Shown: positions 41,830 through 48,720 of the stretch, piece after piece
Numbering within the stretch: the first letter of the stretch is position 1
Layout of the letters: each line of letters starts with the position of its first letter
Assembly (NCBI GenBank): GCA_023387655.1
Contig: JAEWHR010000090.1
Coordinates: forward strand, 1 to 48,720
Direction: 5' to 3'
Source of the DNA: Bacillota bacterium
GTDB taxonomy: Bacteria > Bacillota > Clostridia > Lachnospirales > Lachnospiraceae
DNA length: 48,720 bases
Translations under genes and position numbers: made by a program
The notes under the pieces: generated by a model
The model's database searches: none
Told to the model about the DNA's origin: nothing
What the model saw: the letters and a program-made list of their open reading frames with translations, nothing else

Positions 41830-41907
41830 TAGTCCCGACATTAACAGGCGGAAACGTGTATGCAAAAGATACCAATGTTACCTGTTGACTGTCGGGGTTA
41901 TTTTTAT
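41830..41907 (+). terminator. Arg operon terminator with structured apex
   Basis: The outer stem TCCCGACA (41833-41840) pairs with TGTCGGGG (41890-41897). After a small internal loop AACAGG pairs with CCTGTT, and a T-rich tail follows to 41907. The 32-base apex can form two minihairpins, CG-GAAA-CG and GTAT...ATAC. It ends the arg transcript and lies about 120 bases before the next gene; a regulatory RNA is possible but no known class fits. Confidence 0.75.
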
Positions 41908-42026
41908 TGTTACAGCGATTCCATTCATTACTTTCTAGCATAGAATTTAGCAAAATAGGGAAAACTACAGACATTGAAGAAACTATGCGTGATAAAACGA
42001 TAGTATAATTAGGAGGTTTTTTAAGA

Positions 42027-42464
42027 ATGATTGGATGGGTTGTAGCATTAATTTCAGGTGCGTTAATGAGTATACAAGGTGTATTTAATACCGGTGTTAC
42101 AAAGCAAACAAGTGTGTGGGTAGCGTCTTCTTTTGTTCAATTTATAGCGTTAATTGTCTGTTTAGCTGCATATTTTATCACAGGTAGAGAGGGAAACTTT
42201 GGACAGTTAATACGGATTCAAGATAAGTACATGTTACTCGGCGGAGCGATCGGTGCTTTCATAACATTTACAGTAATTCAAAGTATCGGTTCACTTGGAC
42301 CAGCGAAAGCGACTATTCTTATTGTAACTGCACAGTTAGTTGTTTCTTATATTATTGAATTGTTTGGTATCTTTGGAGTGGAAAAAGTACCTTTTGAATG
42401 GAGAAAGTTAATTGGATTGGCTCTCATGATTGGTGGTATCATAACATTTAAATGGGAAAAATAG
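42027..42464 (+). CDS. DMT-superfamily membrane protein, DUF606/YdcZ-like
   Basis: This 145-residue protein has five hydrophobic helices, starting MIGWVVALISGALMSIQGVFN as in the YdcZ/DUF606 branch of drug/metabolite transporters, and ending GLALMIGGIITFKWEK. These half-size proteins probably dimerise. AGGAGG lies 11 bases before the ATG. The substrate is unknown. It stands alone after the arg operon terminator. Confidence 0.85.
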   Translation: MIGWVVALISGALMSIQGVFNTGVTKQTSVWVASSFVQFIALIVCLAAYFITGREGNFGQLIRIQDKYMLLGGAIGAFITFTVIQSIGSLGPAKATILIVTAQLVVSYIIELFGIFGVEKVPFEWRKLIGLALMIGGIITFKWEK

Positions 42465-42538
42465 TGTAATTCAATAAAAGTGAGCTTCTCAATCTTTTCC
42501 TAGTTATAAATAATCAAAAAATATTTGTTTTTTCCCAC

Positions 42539-42567
42539 TTGTATTCACCTTTCTAATTAGGTACAAT
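42539..42567 (+). promoter_or_regulatory. Candidate comEA promoter
   Basis: TTGTAT (42539-42544), 17 bases, TACAAT (42562-42567), with a leader of about 50 bases to comEA. Confidence 0.6.
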
Positions 42568-42626
42568 AATATTGTGTAGTGTATTGAGACTATTGCTCCT
42601 AAGGTTATCAAAGAAAGGATAATCCC

Positions 42627-43376
42627 ATGGAGAAAAAACGTAAAATTGTAGGTTTTTGTTTAAGTTTAGCTCTGATAGGAGCTGGAGGTATTTATTATAG
42701 TACTGTTTTTGGTGAAAAAGCAGATTCCGAAGTAGTACTGTTAGATGGTGAGTTAGAGGAGCAGAAAGATCAAAACTTTCAGAAGGACATAAACAATCCA
42801 AAGGATGAAATTTCAAACGAAACTTCTCTAGAACTTAATAACATTACTTCGATACAAGGAAAAGAAGTAACAAAAGGAAATACCTTAGAACAAGACCTGA
42901 CATCAGAAGCTGTAATTCATGTCTGCGGAGAAGTAATAAATCCTGGAGTGTATAGCCTTTCCGAAAAAGCGAGAGTTGTGGATGCAATTGAAGCGGCAGG
43001 AGGATTTACAAAGGAAGCAGCAGAAGATGCTTTTAATCAAGCTGCTATGATTACAGATGGACAAAGGATTTATGTTCCAAGCAAAAAGGAAGTGGAAACA
43101 CTATCCAATGCAGAAGTTGCAGAAGTCGTATTTTCTAGTCCTTTAGGACAAGAAAAGAGCGATGGAAGTTCTAATAAAACAAAAGTCGATATAAACAAAG
43201 CTACCAAAGAAGAACTTATGACCATACCTGGAATTGGAGAAGCTAAAGCGGAGAGTATTATCGTATATCGTAAAGATCATGGGGGATTTTCCGCTATTGA
43301 AGAGCTACAAAATATATCCGGAATTAAGTCAGCAGTTTTTAATCGAATGAAGGATTTCATTACGGTAGGAAAGTAG
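42627..43376 (+). CDS. comEA: ComEA family DNA-binding competence protein
   Basis: This 249-residue membrane-anchored protein has an N-terminal signal-anchor helix (about 6-26), an acidic spacer, an SLBB domain (IHVCGEVINPGVYSLSEKARVVDAIEAAGG, about 92-150) and a C-terminal helix-hairpin-helix pair (VDINKATKEELMTIPGIGEAKAESII...ISGIKSAVFNRMKDFI) that binds double-stranded DNA. In competent bacteria it receives DNA and passes it to ComEC, encoded 4 kb downstream. An AAAGGA site precedes the ATG. Natural competence itself is not shown by these genes. Confidence 0.94.
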   Translation: MEKKRKIVGFCLSLALIGAGGIYYSTVFGEKADSEVVLLDGELEEQKDQNFQKDINNPKDEISNETSLELNNITSIQGKEVTKGNTLEQDLTSEAVIHVCGEVINPGVYSLSEKARVVDAIEAAGGFTKEAAEDAFNQAAMITDGQRIYVPSKKEVETLSNAEVAEVVFSSPLGQEKSDGSSNKTKVDINKATKEELMTIPGIGEAKAESIIVYRKDHGGFSAIEELQNISGIKSAVFNRMKDFITVGK

Positions 43377-43412
43377 CCGTATGTATCGAGCAGGTAAGTT
43401 ACAAATTTCTAC

Positions 43413-43424
43413 CTGTTATAACAG
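43413..43424. promoter_or_regulatory. Perfect 12-bp palindrome upstream of the response regulator
   Basis: CTGTTATAACAG is self-complementary and lies 40 bases before the likely TTG start; the same gap also holds CAGGTA and TACCTG arms. It may be an operator of the two-component operon, or chance. Confidence 0.4.
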
Positions 43425-43463
43425 TATGGAAAAAACAGATACAAGATGAAAGAGGTGGATTCG

Positions 43464-44153
43464 TTGAGTAAAAAAGTGCTTGTAGTGGATGATGAAAAGT
43501 TAATCGTTAAGGGAATTCGATTCTCCCTCGAACAAGACGGTATGGAAGTAGATTGTGCTTATGATGGCGAAGAAGCATTAGTTTTTGCAAAGCAAAAGGA
43601 ATATGATGTTATTCTTCTAGATGTTATGCTCCCAAGAATGAATGGATTTGAGGTATGCCAGCAAATTCGTGAATTTTCCAACATGCCAATCATCATGTTA
43701 ACTGCGAAAGGTGATGATATGGATAAGATTCTCGGTCTAGAATATGGCGCAGATGATTATATTACAAAGCCATTCAATATTTTAGAAGTAAAAGCTCGAA
43801 TCAAAGCAATTATGAGAAGAAATTCAAGAAAAACTTCAGAGGCAGAGAGTTCTAAGACGATTGTATATGGAGATTTAAAAATTGACAGTGAAAGTCGTCG
43901 AGTATTCATTGCAGAGAAAGAAATCAACCTTACCGCAAAAGAATTTGACGTATTAGAGTTACTTGTTCTTAATCCGAATAAAGTATACAGCAGAGAAAAT
44001 TTATTAAACATCGTTTGGGGATATGATTATCCGGGTGATGTCAGAACAGTGGATGTGCATATTCGCCGCTTAAGGGAGAAGATAGAAGAAAATCCTAGCG
44101 AGCCTAAGTATGTACATACAAAATGGGGTGTTGGCTATTATTTCAAAAATTAA
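43464..44153 (+). CDS. OmpR/PhoB-family response regulator
   Basis: This 229-residue two-component regulator has a receiver domain at 1-120 with D9, D10 and phospho-acceptor D53 (VILLDVMLP) and the K in MLTAKGDD. A winged-helix DNA-binding domain (about 130-229) ends with RTVDVHIRRLREKIEENPS...GVGYYFKN. The TTG at 43464 follows AGAGGTGG, whereas the in-frame ATG at 43446 has no ribosome site. The histidine kinase gene overlaps its end. Targets are unknown; the closest relatives are PhoP/WalR-like regulators. Confidence 0.92.
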   Translation: MSKKVLVVDDEKLIVKGIRFSLEQDGMEVDCAYDGEEALVFAKQKEYDVILLDVMLPRMNGFEVCQQIREFSNMPIIMLTAKGDDMDKILGLEYGADDYITKPFNILEVKARIKAIMRRNSRKTSEAESSKTIVYGDLKIDSESRRVFIAEKEINLTAKEFDVLELLVLNPNKVYSRENLLNIVWGYDYPGDVRTVDVHIRRLREKIEENPSEPKYVHTKWGVGYYFKN

Positions 44154-45561
44154 AAGTTTTTTTAAAAGTATGCGTATACGTTTGTTGATAGCATTAATGG
44201 TAGTCGGATTTGTTCCGGCTGCCATTTTAACGACCGTATTAATTCAATCGTATATGTCACAAAGCATTAATGAGAAGTTAAATAATGTTCAGATTTATGG
44301 AACTTCTGTTGCTAATAAGATATTATTTAGTGGTTTTTTAACAAATACGACGTCGGATGAAATTACAACTCAATTATCGTTGCTAGCAGACCAATACAAT
44401 GGTAGAATTTTAGTTGTAGATAATACATTAAAAATAATAACTGATACTTATGAAAAAGAAGCTGGTAAGGTCTTATTATCCTCGGATGTTATAAAATGTT
44501 TACGAGGGACAAACAGTATAAAGAAAAATTCAGGAAAAAAAAGAGCTGAAGTTATGATTCCAATCATATCATCAGATCAGACATTGCCATTAGGCGTTAT
44601 CATCATCAATGTCTCTTTAGAAAGAGAGTATGCAATCGTCAATAATATGGGCCAAAAAGCTATGATTTATTGTTGGCTTATAATGATTGTATTATTTATA
44701 GTAGCATTTATTTTTTCTAAACGCATGGTAAAGCCATTAAAAGCAATTATTTCATCCATCCATCATGTTTCTGATGGATATATGGATGATGAATTTAATA
44801 TCCAAGGTTACACTGAAATCGAGAAAATATCTGATTCGTTCAATGAGATGTTAGATAGAATGAAAACATTAGAGGAATCTAGACAAGAATTTGTTAGCAA
44901 TGTATCACATGAATTAAAAACACCGATTACTTCCATCAAAGTTCTAGCCGATTCTTTATTAAATCAACCAGATGCACCGGTTGAACTTTATCGTGAATTT
45001 ATGGCGGATATTAATGAAGAAATAGAGCGTGAGAATAATATCATTACGGATTTGTTATCCTTAGTAAAACTTGATAAAAAGACAGGTGAAATGCATATTG
45101 CGACGGTTAGTATTAATGAACTGTTAGAAATTATACTAAAACGTTTAAAACCAATTGCTATGAAGCGTAACATTGAGTTAGTATATGAAAGTTTTCGAAG
45201 CGTGTTAGCAGAAGTTGATGAAGTAAAATTGTCGCTTGCGATATCGAATTTAATTGAAAATGCAATCAAATATAATATTGATGACGGCTGGGTCCGTGTT
45301 TCCTTAAATGCAGACCATAAATATTTTTATATTAAGGTAGCAGATTCTGGAATAGGAATTCCTGAAAGTGCACAAAGCAACATCTTTGAACGATTTTACC
45401 GAGTTGATAAAGCAAGAGCAAGGCAAACTGGTGGTACAGGTCTTGGCCTTTCTATCACTAAGAATGTTGTATTAATGCACAATGGTGCTATCAAAGTTTA
45501 TAGTCAGGAAAATGAGGGTTCTACCTTTACTTTACGAATTCCGCTTAGTTATATTCCATAA
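44110..45561 (+). CDS. Sensor histidine kinase partner of the upstream regulator
   Basis: This protein of up to 483 residues has a first membrane helix (about 24-45), an extracytoplasmic sensor region (about 46-180), a second helix (about 183-203), a HAMP domain (about 204-255), HisKA with phospho-acceptor H267 in FVSNVSHELKTPITS, and a HATPase domain with NLIENAIKYN (N box), DSGIGIP (G1) and GGTGLGLS (G2). The ATG at 44110 lies 44 bases inside the regulator gene; TTG 44131 or ATG 44170 are alternative starts. Architecture is PhoR/WalK-like. The signal is unknown. Confidence 0.92.
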   Translation: MYIQNGVLAIISKIKSFFKSMRIRLLIALMVVGFVPAAILTTVLIQSYMSQSINEKLNNVQIYGTSVANKILFSGFLTNTTSDEITTQLSLLADQYNGRILVVDNTLKIITDTYEKEAGKVLLSSDVIKCLRGTNSIKKNSGKKRAEVMIPIISSDQTLPLGVIIINVSLEREYAIVNNMGQKAMIYCWLIMIVLFIVAFIFSKRMVKPLKAIISSIHHVSDGYMDDEFNIQGYTEIEKISDSFNEMLDRMKTLEESRQEFVSNVSHELKTPITSIKVLADSLLNQPDAPVELYREFMADINEEIERENNIITDLLSLVKLDKKTGEMHIATVSINELLEIILKRLKPIAMKRNIELVYESFRSVLAEVDEVKLSLAISNLIENAIKYNIDDGWVRVSLNADHKYFYIKVADSGIGIPESAQSNIFERFYRVDKARARQTGGTGLGLSITKNVVLMHNGAIKVYSQENEGSTFTLRIPLSYIP

Positions 45562-45731
45562 GGTGCAAAATACTTGGTGTAGGATAATCTTAATACAAAC
45601 ATAGTTACTTATGCTATGTTATAGTTTATAGTTTATTTGGTTACAATCAACATGAAACCAATGGAGCTTCGTGGAATAGACTTACTTTTTCTGTAGGTAA
45701 GGTTAGAATATCGCATTAGGAAGGAAAGTAT

Positions 45732-46661
45732 ATGAAAAAATATTGCTTTTGGTTTCTCCTTTGCCTTTCCCTCTTCCTTATAGGATGTCATAAGAAAGTG
45801 AATGAACCAGTATCTGGAACTAAATTATTTTATATTAATGAGGATGAGACTGCAATTGTGTCAGAACCTTATGAATTAAAAAGTACGGATACCAAAGGAC
45901 AGGTTGAGGAATTTATAGAAGCATTAAGTATCGAACCCCAGAATTCAAAATATAAATTAGCAAAACCAAGTGAAATTACATTGCTTGGTTATAGATTTGC
46001 AGAAGCAGGACAATTACAATTAGGGTTTGATATTAATTATTATAATGTAACTGGTATCTCAGAAGTATTGATGAGGGCAGCTATTGTAAAAACATTTTCT
46101 CAGATTGAAGGGATTACTTATATCGAATTCTTAGTGAATGGACGCCCTTTGGTGCTGGACGGTGAGAACTGGGTTAGTTTGATGAGTGCAGACCAATTTA
46201 TTGACAATGTAGGAGAGATGACTTCATATTCTCAAGTGGACCAAGTATCTCTCTTTTTTGCCAATGAAGCTGGGGATGGATTGTTGGAATCCGTACGAAG
46301 AATTGAATATGACGGAAGTATACCAATCGAACAGATTATAATTGAACAATTAATCGAAGGTCCACTGGATGTTGAAGTTCAAGCTGGAATGCAGGCAACA
46401 ATTCCAGCAGATACAGTTCTTAATAAAATTAGCAAAAAAGATGGGATATGTACAGTTGATCTTAGTTCCGAATTCTTAAATAAATTGCCAAATGTAACGG
46501 AAGCAGCAACGATATATTCTATTGTTAATACGCTAATTAGTGAAGAGAATATTGACAAGGTACAGATTTTGATTGATGGTGAAACAACCAATTTATATCG
46601 TAAGATTGCGCTTGACCATCCGTTGGAGCGAAATCTTGATATTATTAAGAGTGAGAAATAA
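45732..46661 (+). CDS. GerMN-domain lipoprotein
   Basis: This 309-residue lipoprotein has a signal peptide ending in LIGC (C19), followed by two GerMN (sporulation/spore germination) domains, about 50-150 and 185-300. The second has PIEQIIIEQLIEGP and TIPADTVLNKISKKDG. GerM in Bacillus supports engulfment and germination; a role in the envelope is inferred here. AGGAAGG precedes the ATG. It follows the two-component pair by 170 bases, so it may be a member or target of that operon. Confidence 0.88.
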   Translation: MKKYCFWFLLCLSLFLIGCHKKVNEPVSGTKLFYINEDETAIVSEPYELKSTDTKGQVEEFIEALSIEPQNSKYKLAKPSEITLLGYRFAEAGQLQLGFDINYYNVTGISEVLMRAAIVKTFSQIEGITYIEFLVNGRPLVLDGENWVSLMSADQFIDNVGEMTSYSQVDQVSLFFANEAGDGLLESVRRIEYDGSIPIEQIIIEQLIEGPLDVEVQAGMQATIPADTVLNKISKKDGICTVDLSSEFLNKLPNVTEAATIYSIVNTLISEENIDKVQILIDGETTNLYRKIALDHPLERNLDIIKSEK

Positions 46662-46752
46662 GCTATCTTAATATATAAAATTGTTATCTGGCTTTCATAT
46701 CAATATACATGTTTAATCAATTTTTATTATAATATTAACAATAACTAAGTAC

Positions 46753-46795
46753 AAAGGAAGAATGGAACTGTCTTAAGTTCTATTCCTCCTTTTAT
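46753..46795 (+). terminator. Terminator after the GerMN gene
   Basis: AAAGGAAGAATGGAACT (46753-46769) pairs with AGTTCTATTCCTCCTTT (46775-46791), allowing two G-U or mismatch positions, then T-rich sequence. Confidence 0.8.
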
Positions 46796-46905
46796 GCTTT
46801 TTTCGATATGTAATGTCTAAGTCTTAATTACATCTTTATCATCTGATTATATCTTTTTAATTCATGAAATGATTTATATTCACTGTATAACGTTTTTTAA
46901 ATGCA

Positions 46906-46985
46906 ATTCAGAAATTTATTACCACTATTCAGAAATTATTATCGCTATTCAGAAATTATTATCACTATTCAAAATTGCTATCACT
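46906..46985. repeat. 20-bp tandem repeat, four copies, at the Nudix remnant 3' end
   Basis: The unit ATTCAGAAATTATTATCACT occurs at 46906-46926 (21 bp), 46927-46946, 46947-46966 and 46967-46985 (divergent). On the minus strand it supplies the last codons and stop of the truncated Nudix frame. Confidence 0.88.
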
Positions 46986-47146
46986 TTTTGAACTTCTATG
47001 CCAAGTTCTTCCTGGTATTCTCTAATCACTGCCGTCTGAGCTGTCTCATCTTCATCAACATGTCCGCTTCCAGCAATATCCCATTTTCCATCTTCATAAC
47101 CAGTGTTTTTTCTTCTATGTAACAAAATCATTTTTTTTATTACCAT
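46949..47146 (-). pseudogene. Nudix hydrolase remnant, truncated at both ends
   Basis: This 65-residue frame contains a complete Nudix box: G, five residues, E, seven residues, RE-Y-QEELGI (about residues 29-51), inside NTGYEDGKWDIAGSGHVDEDE-type sequence. Nudix enzymes are normally 130-160 residues. The usual first strands before ILLHRRKNTGYEDG are missing, and the C-terminal half is replaced by tandem repeat sequence ending in a stop. No ribosome binding site is evident. It is best read as a decayed gene; a functional minimal protein is unlikely. Confidence 0.7.
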
Positions 47147-47191
47147 CTTAATCCGTTGTAGAGTTTATATTATTTGTAAGGAGGATATCTT

Positions 47192-48720
47192 ATGATAAAA
47201 CGTCCCCTAGTATGGATACTGCTTGGATATGTATTAGGAAATCTTACATATCGATATACACCCGTTGACTATCAAAGTTTTGGTGTTTTTCTTATGCTTG
47301 TAGCTACTTTAATAGTATCTTCCCTATTTATTAAGAAAAAAAGAGAAAAGAAACGAAATCCATCACAACTCTACAGTGGTAGAATGTTTGACGAGTATAC
47401 TTTTTCAACTAGAAGTACAATATTGAAAGGGAATTTATTCAAAGAGAAAGATAGGACAAAGCCAAGTGGTTATAATTATTACATGGGATTTTCACTAATT
47501 ATAATTTTTTCTGTTTTTCTCGGTTTTTATCTCATGGAGAAAGAATTAAAATTAGAAGTCATAGAACAGGATTTAATAGAGAAAAAAGAAGTTACTGTAT
47601 TGGGAAAGATATACGACATAAGTAGAACTGAGAAAGGAAAGATTTTTATTATTGGGGAGGGGGAAGTTTTAACAAAAGATGATAAGAATCCTAAGAAATA
47701 TTACTTAAAAGAGAAGATTCAAGTATATATCACTCTTGAAAAACAACCTGAGATAGTAAATGGAGATACTTATAAGATAGGGAATACCATTCTTCTTCGT
47801 GGGACATTAAGTCCACTGTCTTATGCGAGAAATCCTGGACAATTTGATGAGTATAATTATTATAAGACAAAAAACATCAGTTTTAAATTATATCCAAAGG
47901 AAGTAACACTATATTCAAGCAAGATTTTTCGACTCTCCCATGTATTCTACAAGTGTAGAGAATGGCTTACAGAACAAATGTATTCTATCTTACCTAAGAA
48001 AGAAGCAAGTGTTATGAATGCTATTTTATTTGGTGATAAATCCATGCTTCCTGAGGATGTTTCAGACTTATATCAACAAGGCGGAATTTCACATATGATG
48101 TCGGTAAGTGGTTTACATGTATCCTTACTAGGTTATGCCATGTATAAACTTCTAGCCAAATTTCGAATGTCAATACAAGCATCCATTTTTTTAGCAGTTG
48201 CTTTCTTAGTAGGGTATGGTGGATTAACAGGCTATTCTGTTTCAACAAAGAGAGCAGTTATTATGTTTACATTATCACTGGGGTCTGTTATCTTTGGGAA
48301 AACCTATGATATATTATCGTCAATATCTCTTAGTGCACTAATCATTCTAATACAACAGCCAAGAGAACTTTCTTCCCCAGGCTTTTTGCTGTCTTATGGG
48401 GCTGTGCTTGGAATCGTTTTGATTTATCCTAAGTTACGTAATTTAAGTGATTTCACTCACAACAAGTTAATAAAAAAGTTGATGGAAGCCTCCTTATTAA
48501 GTCTATCAACGCAGCTAATGACATTACCATTATTATCTTACTTCTTTTATGAAATTCCACTATATTCTGTTCTAGTTAATCTAATATTGGTCCCTTTCTC
48601 CTCCTTTCTACTTGTATCATCAGGCATCGCTTGTCTATTATCTTTTCTCTTTGTTGGGGTTGCGAGATGGGTTATTGGTGCAGCTTATTATATTTTAAAA
48701 GGGTATGAGTTTATCTGTGA
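47192..48720 (+). CDS. comEC: ComEC/Rec2 DNA uptake channel, truncated by window end
   Basis: The frame is open from the ATG at 47192 (AAGGAGG upstream) to the end, giving at least 509 residues. Two N-terminal helices come first, with an unusually polar loop of about 50 residues between the first two hydrophobic hairpins. The DUF4131 OB-like domain has VTVLGKIYDIS and ARNPGQFDEYNYYKTKNI. The competence domain carries MNAILFGDKSMLPEDV and GGISHMMSVSGLHVSLLG and is followed by multiple helices. ComEC forms the inner channel for single-stranded DNA uptake. The usual C-terminal metallo-beta-lactamase domain would be beyond the window. Confidence 0.93.
   Translation, partial: MIKRPLVWILLGYVLGNLTYRYTPVDYQSFGVFLMLVATLIVSSLFIKKKREKKRNPSQLYSGRMFDEYTFSTRSTILKGNLFKEKDRTKPSGYNYYMGFSLIIIFSVFLGFYLMEKELKLEVIEQDLIEKKEVTVLGKIYDISRTEKGKIFIIGEGEVLTKDDKNPKKYYLKEKIQVYITLEKQPEIVNGDTYKIGNTILLRGTLSPLSYARNPGQFDEYNYYKTKNISFKLYPKEVTLYSSKIFRLSHVFYKCREWLTEQMYSILPKKEASVMNAILFGDKSMLPEDVSDLYQQGGISHMMSVSGLHVSLLGYAMYKLLAKFRMSIQASIFLAVAFLVGYGGLTGYSVSTKRAVIMFTLSLGSVIFGKTYDILSSISLSALIILIQQPRELSSPGFLLSYGAVLGIVLIYPKLRNLSDFTHNKLIKKLMEASLLSLSTQLMTLPLLSYFFYEIPLYSVLVNLILVPFSSFLLVSSGIACLLSFLFVGVARWVIGAAYYILKGYEFIC

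Noticed and set aside
41830..41907. c-di-GMP or guanidine riboswitch
   Set aside because: The GNRA minihairpin recalls them, but the conserved core strings of those classes are absent and the U-run follows the outer stem directly, so terminator is the simpler reading.
46901..47122. 73-codon plus-strand ORF
   Set aside because: It is built from the 20-bp tandem repeat and the antisense of the Nudix remnant, with no ribosome binding site.

Overview
The window is a low-GC, AT-rich Firmicute chromosome segment. Shine-Dalgarno sites are strong (AGGAGG type), some genes start at TTG or GTG, and a GerMN lipoprotein points to a spore former. The mix of an anaerobic superoxide reductase, an oligosaccharide ABC importer with intracellular GH105 and GH112 enzymes, and a GH94 phosphorylase fits a plant-polysaccharide-fermenting Lachnospiraceae such as Lachnoclostridium (Clostridium) phytofermentans. 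That species assignment is recall and inference and could not be searched. I see no rRNA, tRNA, CRISPR array, insertion sequence or prophage.

Layout. 1-9.5 kb: start of a chromate-type transporter (minus), a LUD-domain protein, a DUF1848 protein with a C-terminal radical-SAM-like cysteine motif, an MFS transporter, an unrecognised 618-aa protein with a DUF3320-like C-terminus, apolipoprotein N-acyltransferase (lnt), and an unrecognised pair (94-aa membrane protein plus 298-aa coiled-coil protein) behind a perfect consensus promoter. 9.6-19.4 kb: a carbohydrate locus with a membrane-bound AraC-type sensor/regulator, two CUT1 permeases (the second split by a frameshift), a solute-binding lipoprotein, a GH105 unsaturated glycuronyl hydrolase and a GH112 galactoside phosphorylase. 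Together they suggest import and phosphorolysis of galactose-bearing rhamnogalacturonan fragments. 19.6-21.5 kb: a 43-aa basic peptide gene, a D-2-hydroxyacid dehydrogenase with a Cys4 tail, and desulfoferrodoxin. 21.7-27 kb: an orphan Na+-pump decarboxylase beta subunit with a 44-aa OadG-like partner (minus), diverging from a phosphate (PiT plus DUF47) and potassium (KtrB/KtrA-like) transport cluster.

27-33.5 kb: an AraC regulator, a secreted metallo-beta-lactamase-fold lipoprotein, a DUF1540 protein, two small unknown proteins, a GH94 phosphorylase, and a stand-alone holin-like protein with a repetitive charged tail. 33.6-41.7 kb: arginine biosynthesis, with argG on the minus strand and argC-argJ-argB-argD on the plus strand. 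Both transcription units have a TTGCAT-N17-TATAWT promoter, and ARG-box-like sequence overlaps the argC one. A PAP2 membrane protein and maf lie between them. 41.8-48.7 kb: a small DMT-type membrane protein, comEA, an OmpR-type two-component system, a GerMN lipoprotein, a Nudix remnant, and comEC running off the window.

A recurring oddity is short degenerate tandem repeats (13 to 36 bp units) in several intergenic gaps. Protein-level expansions in the holin tail and an AraC linker look similar. Several long RNA hairpins sit in carbohydrate and arginine operon leaders or intercistronic gaps.
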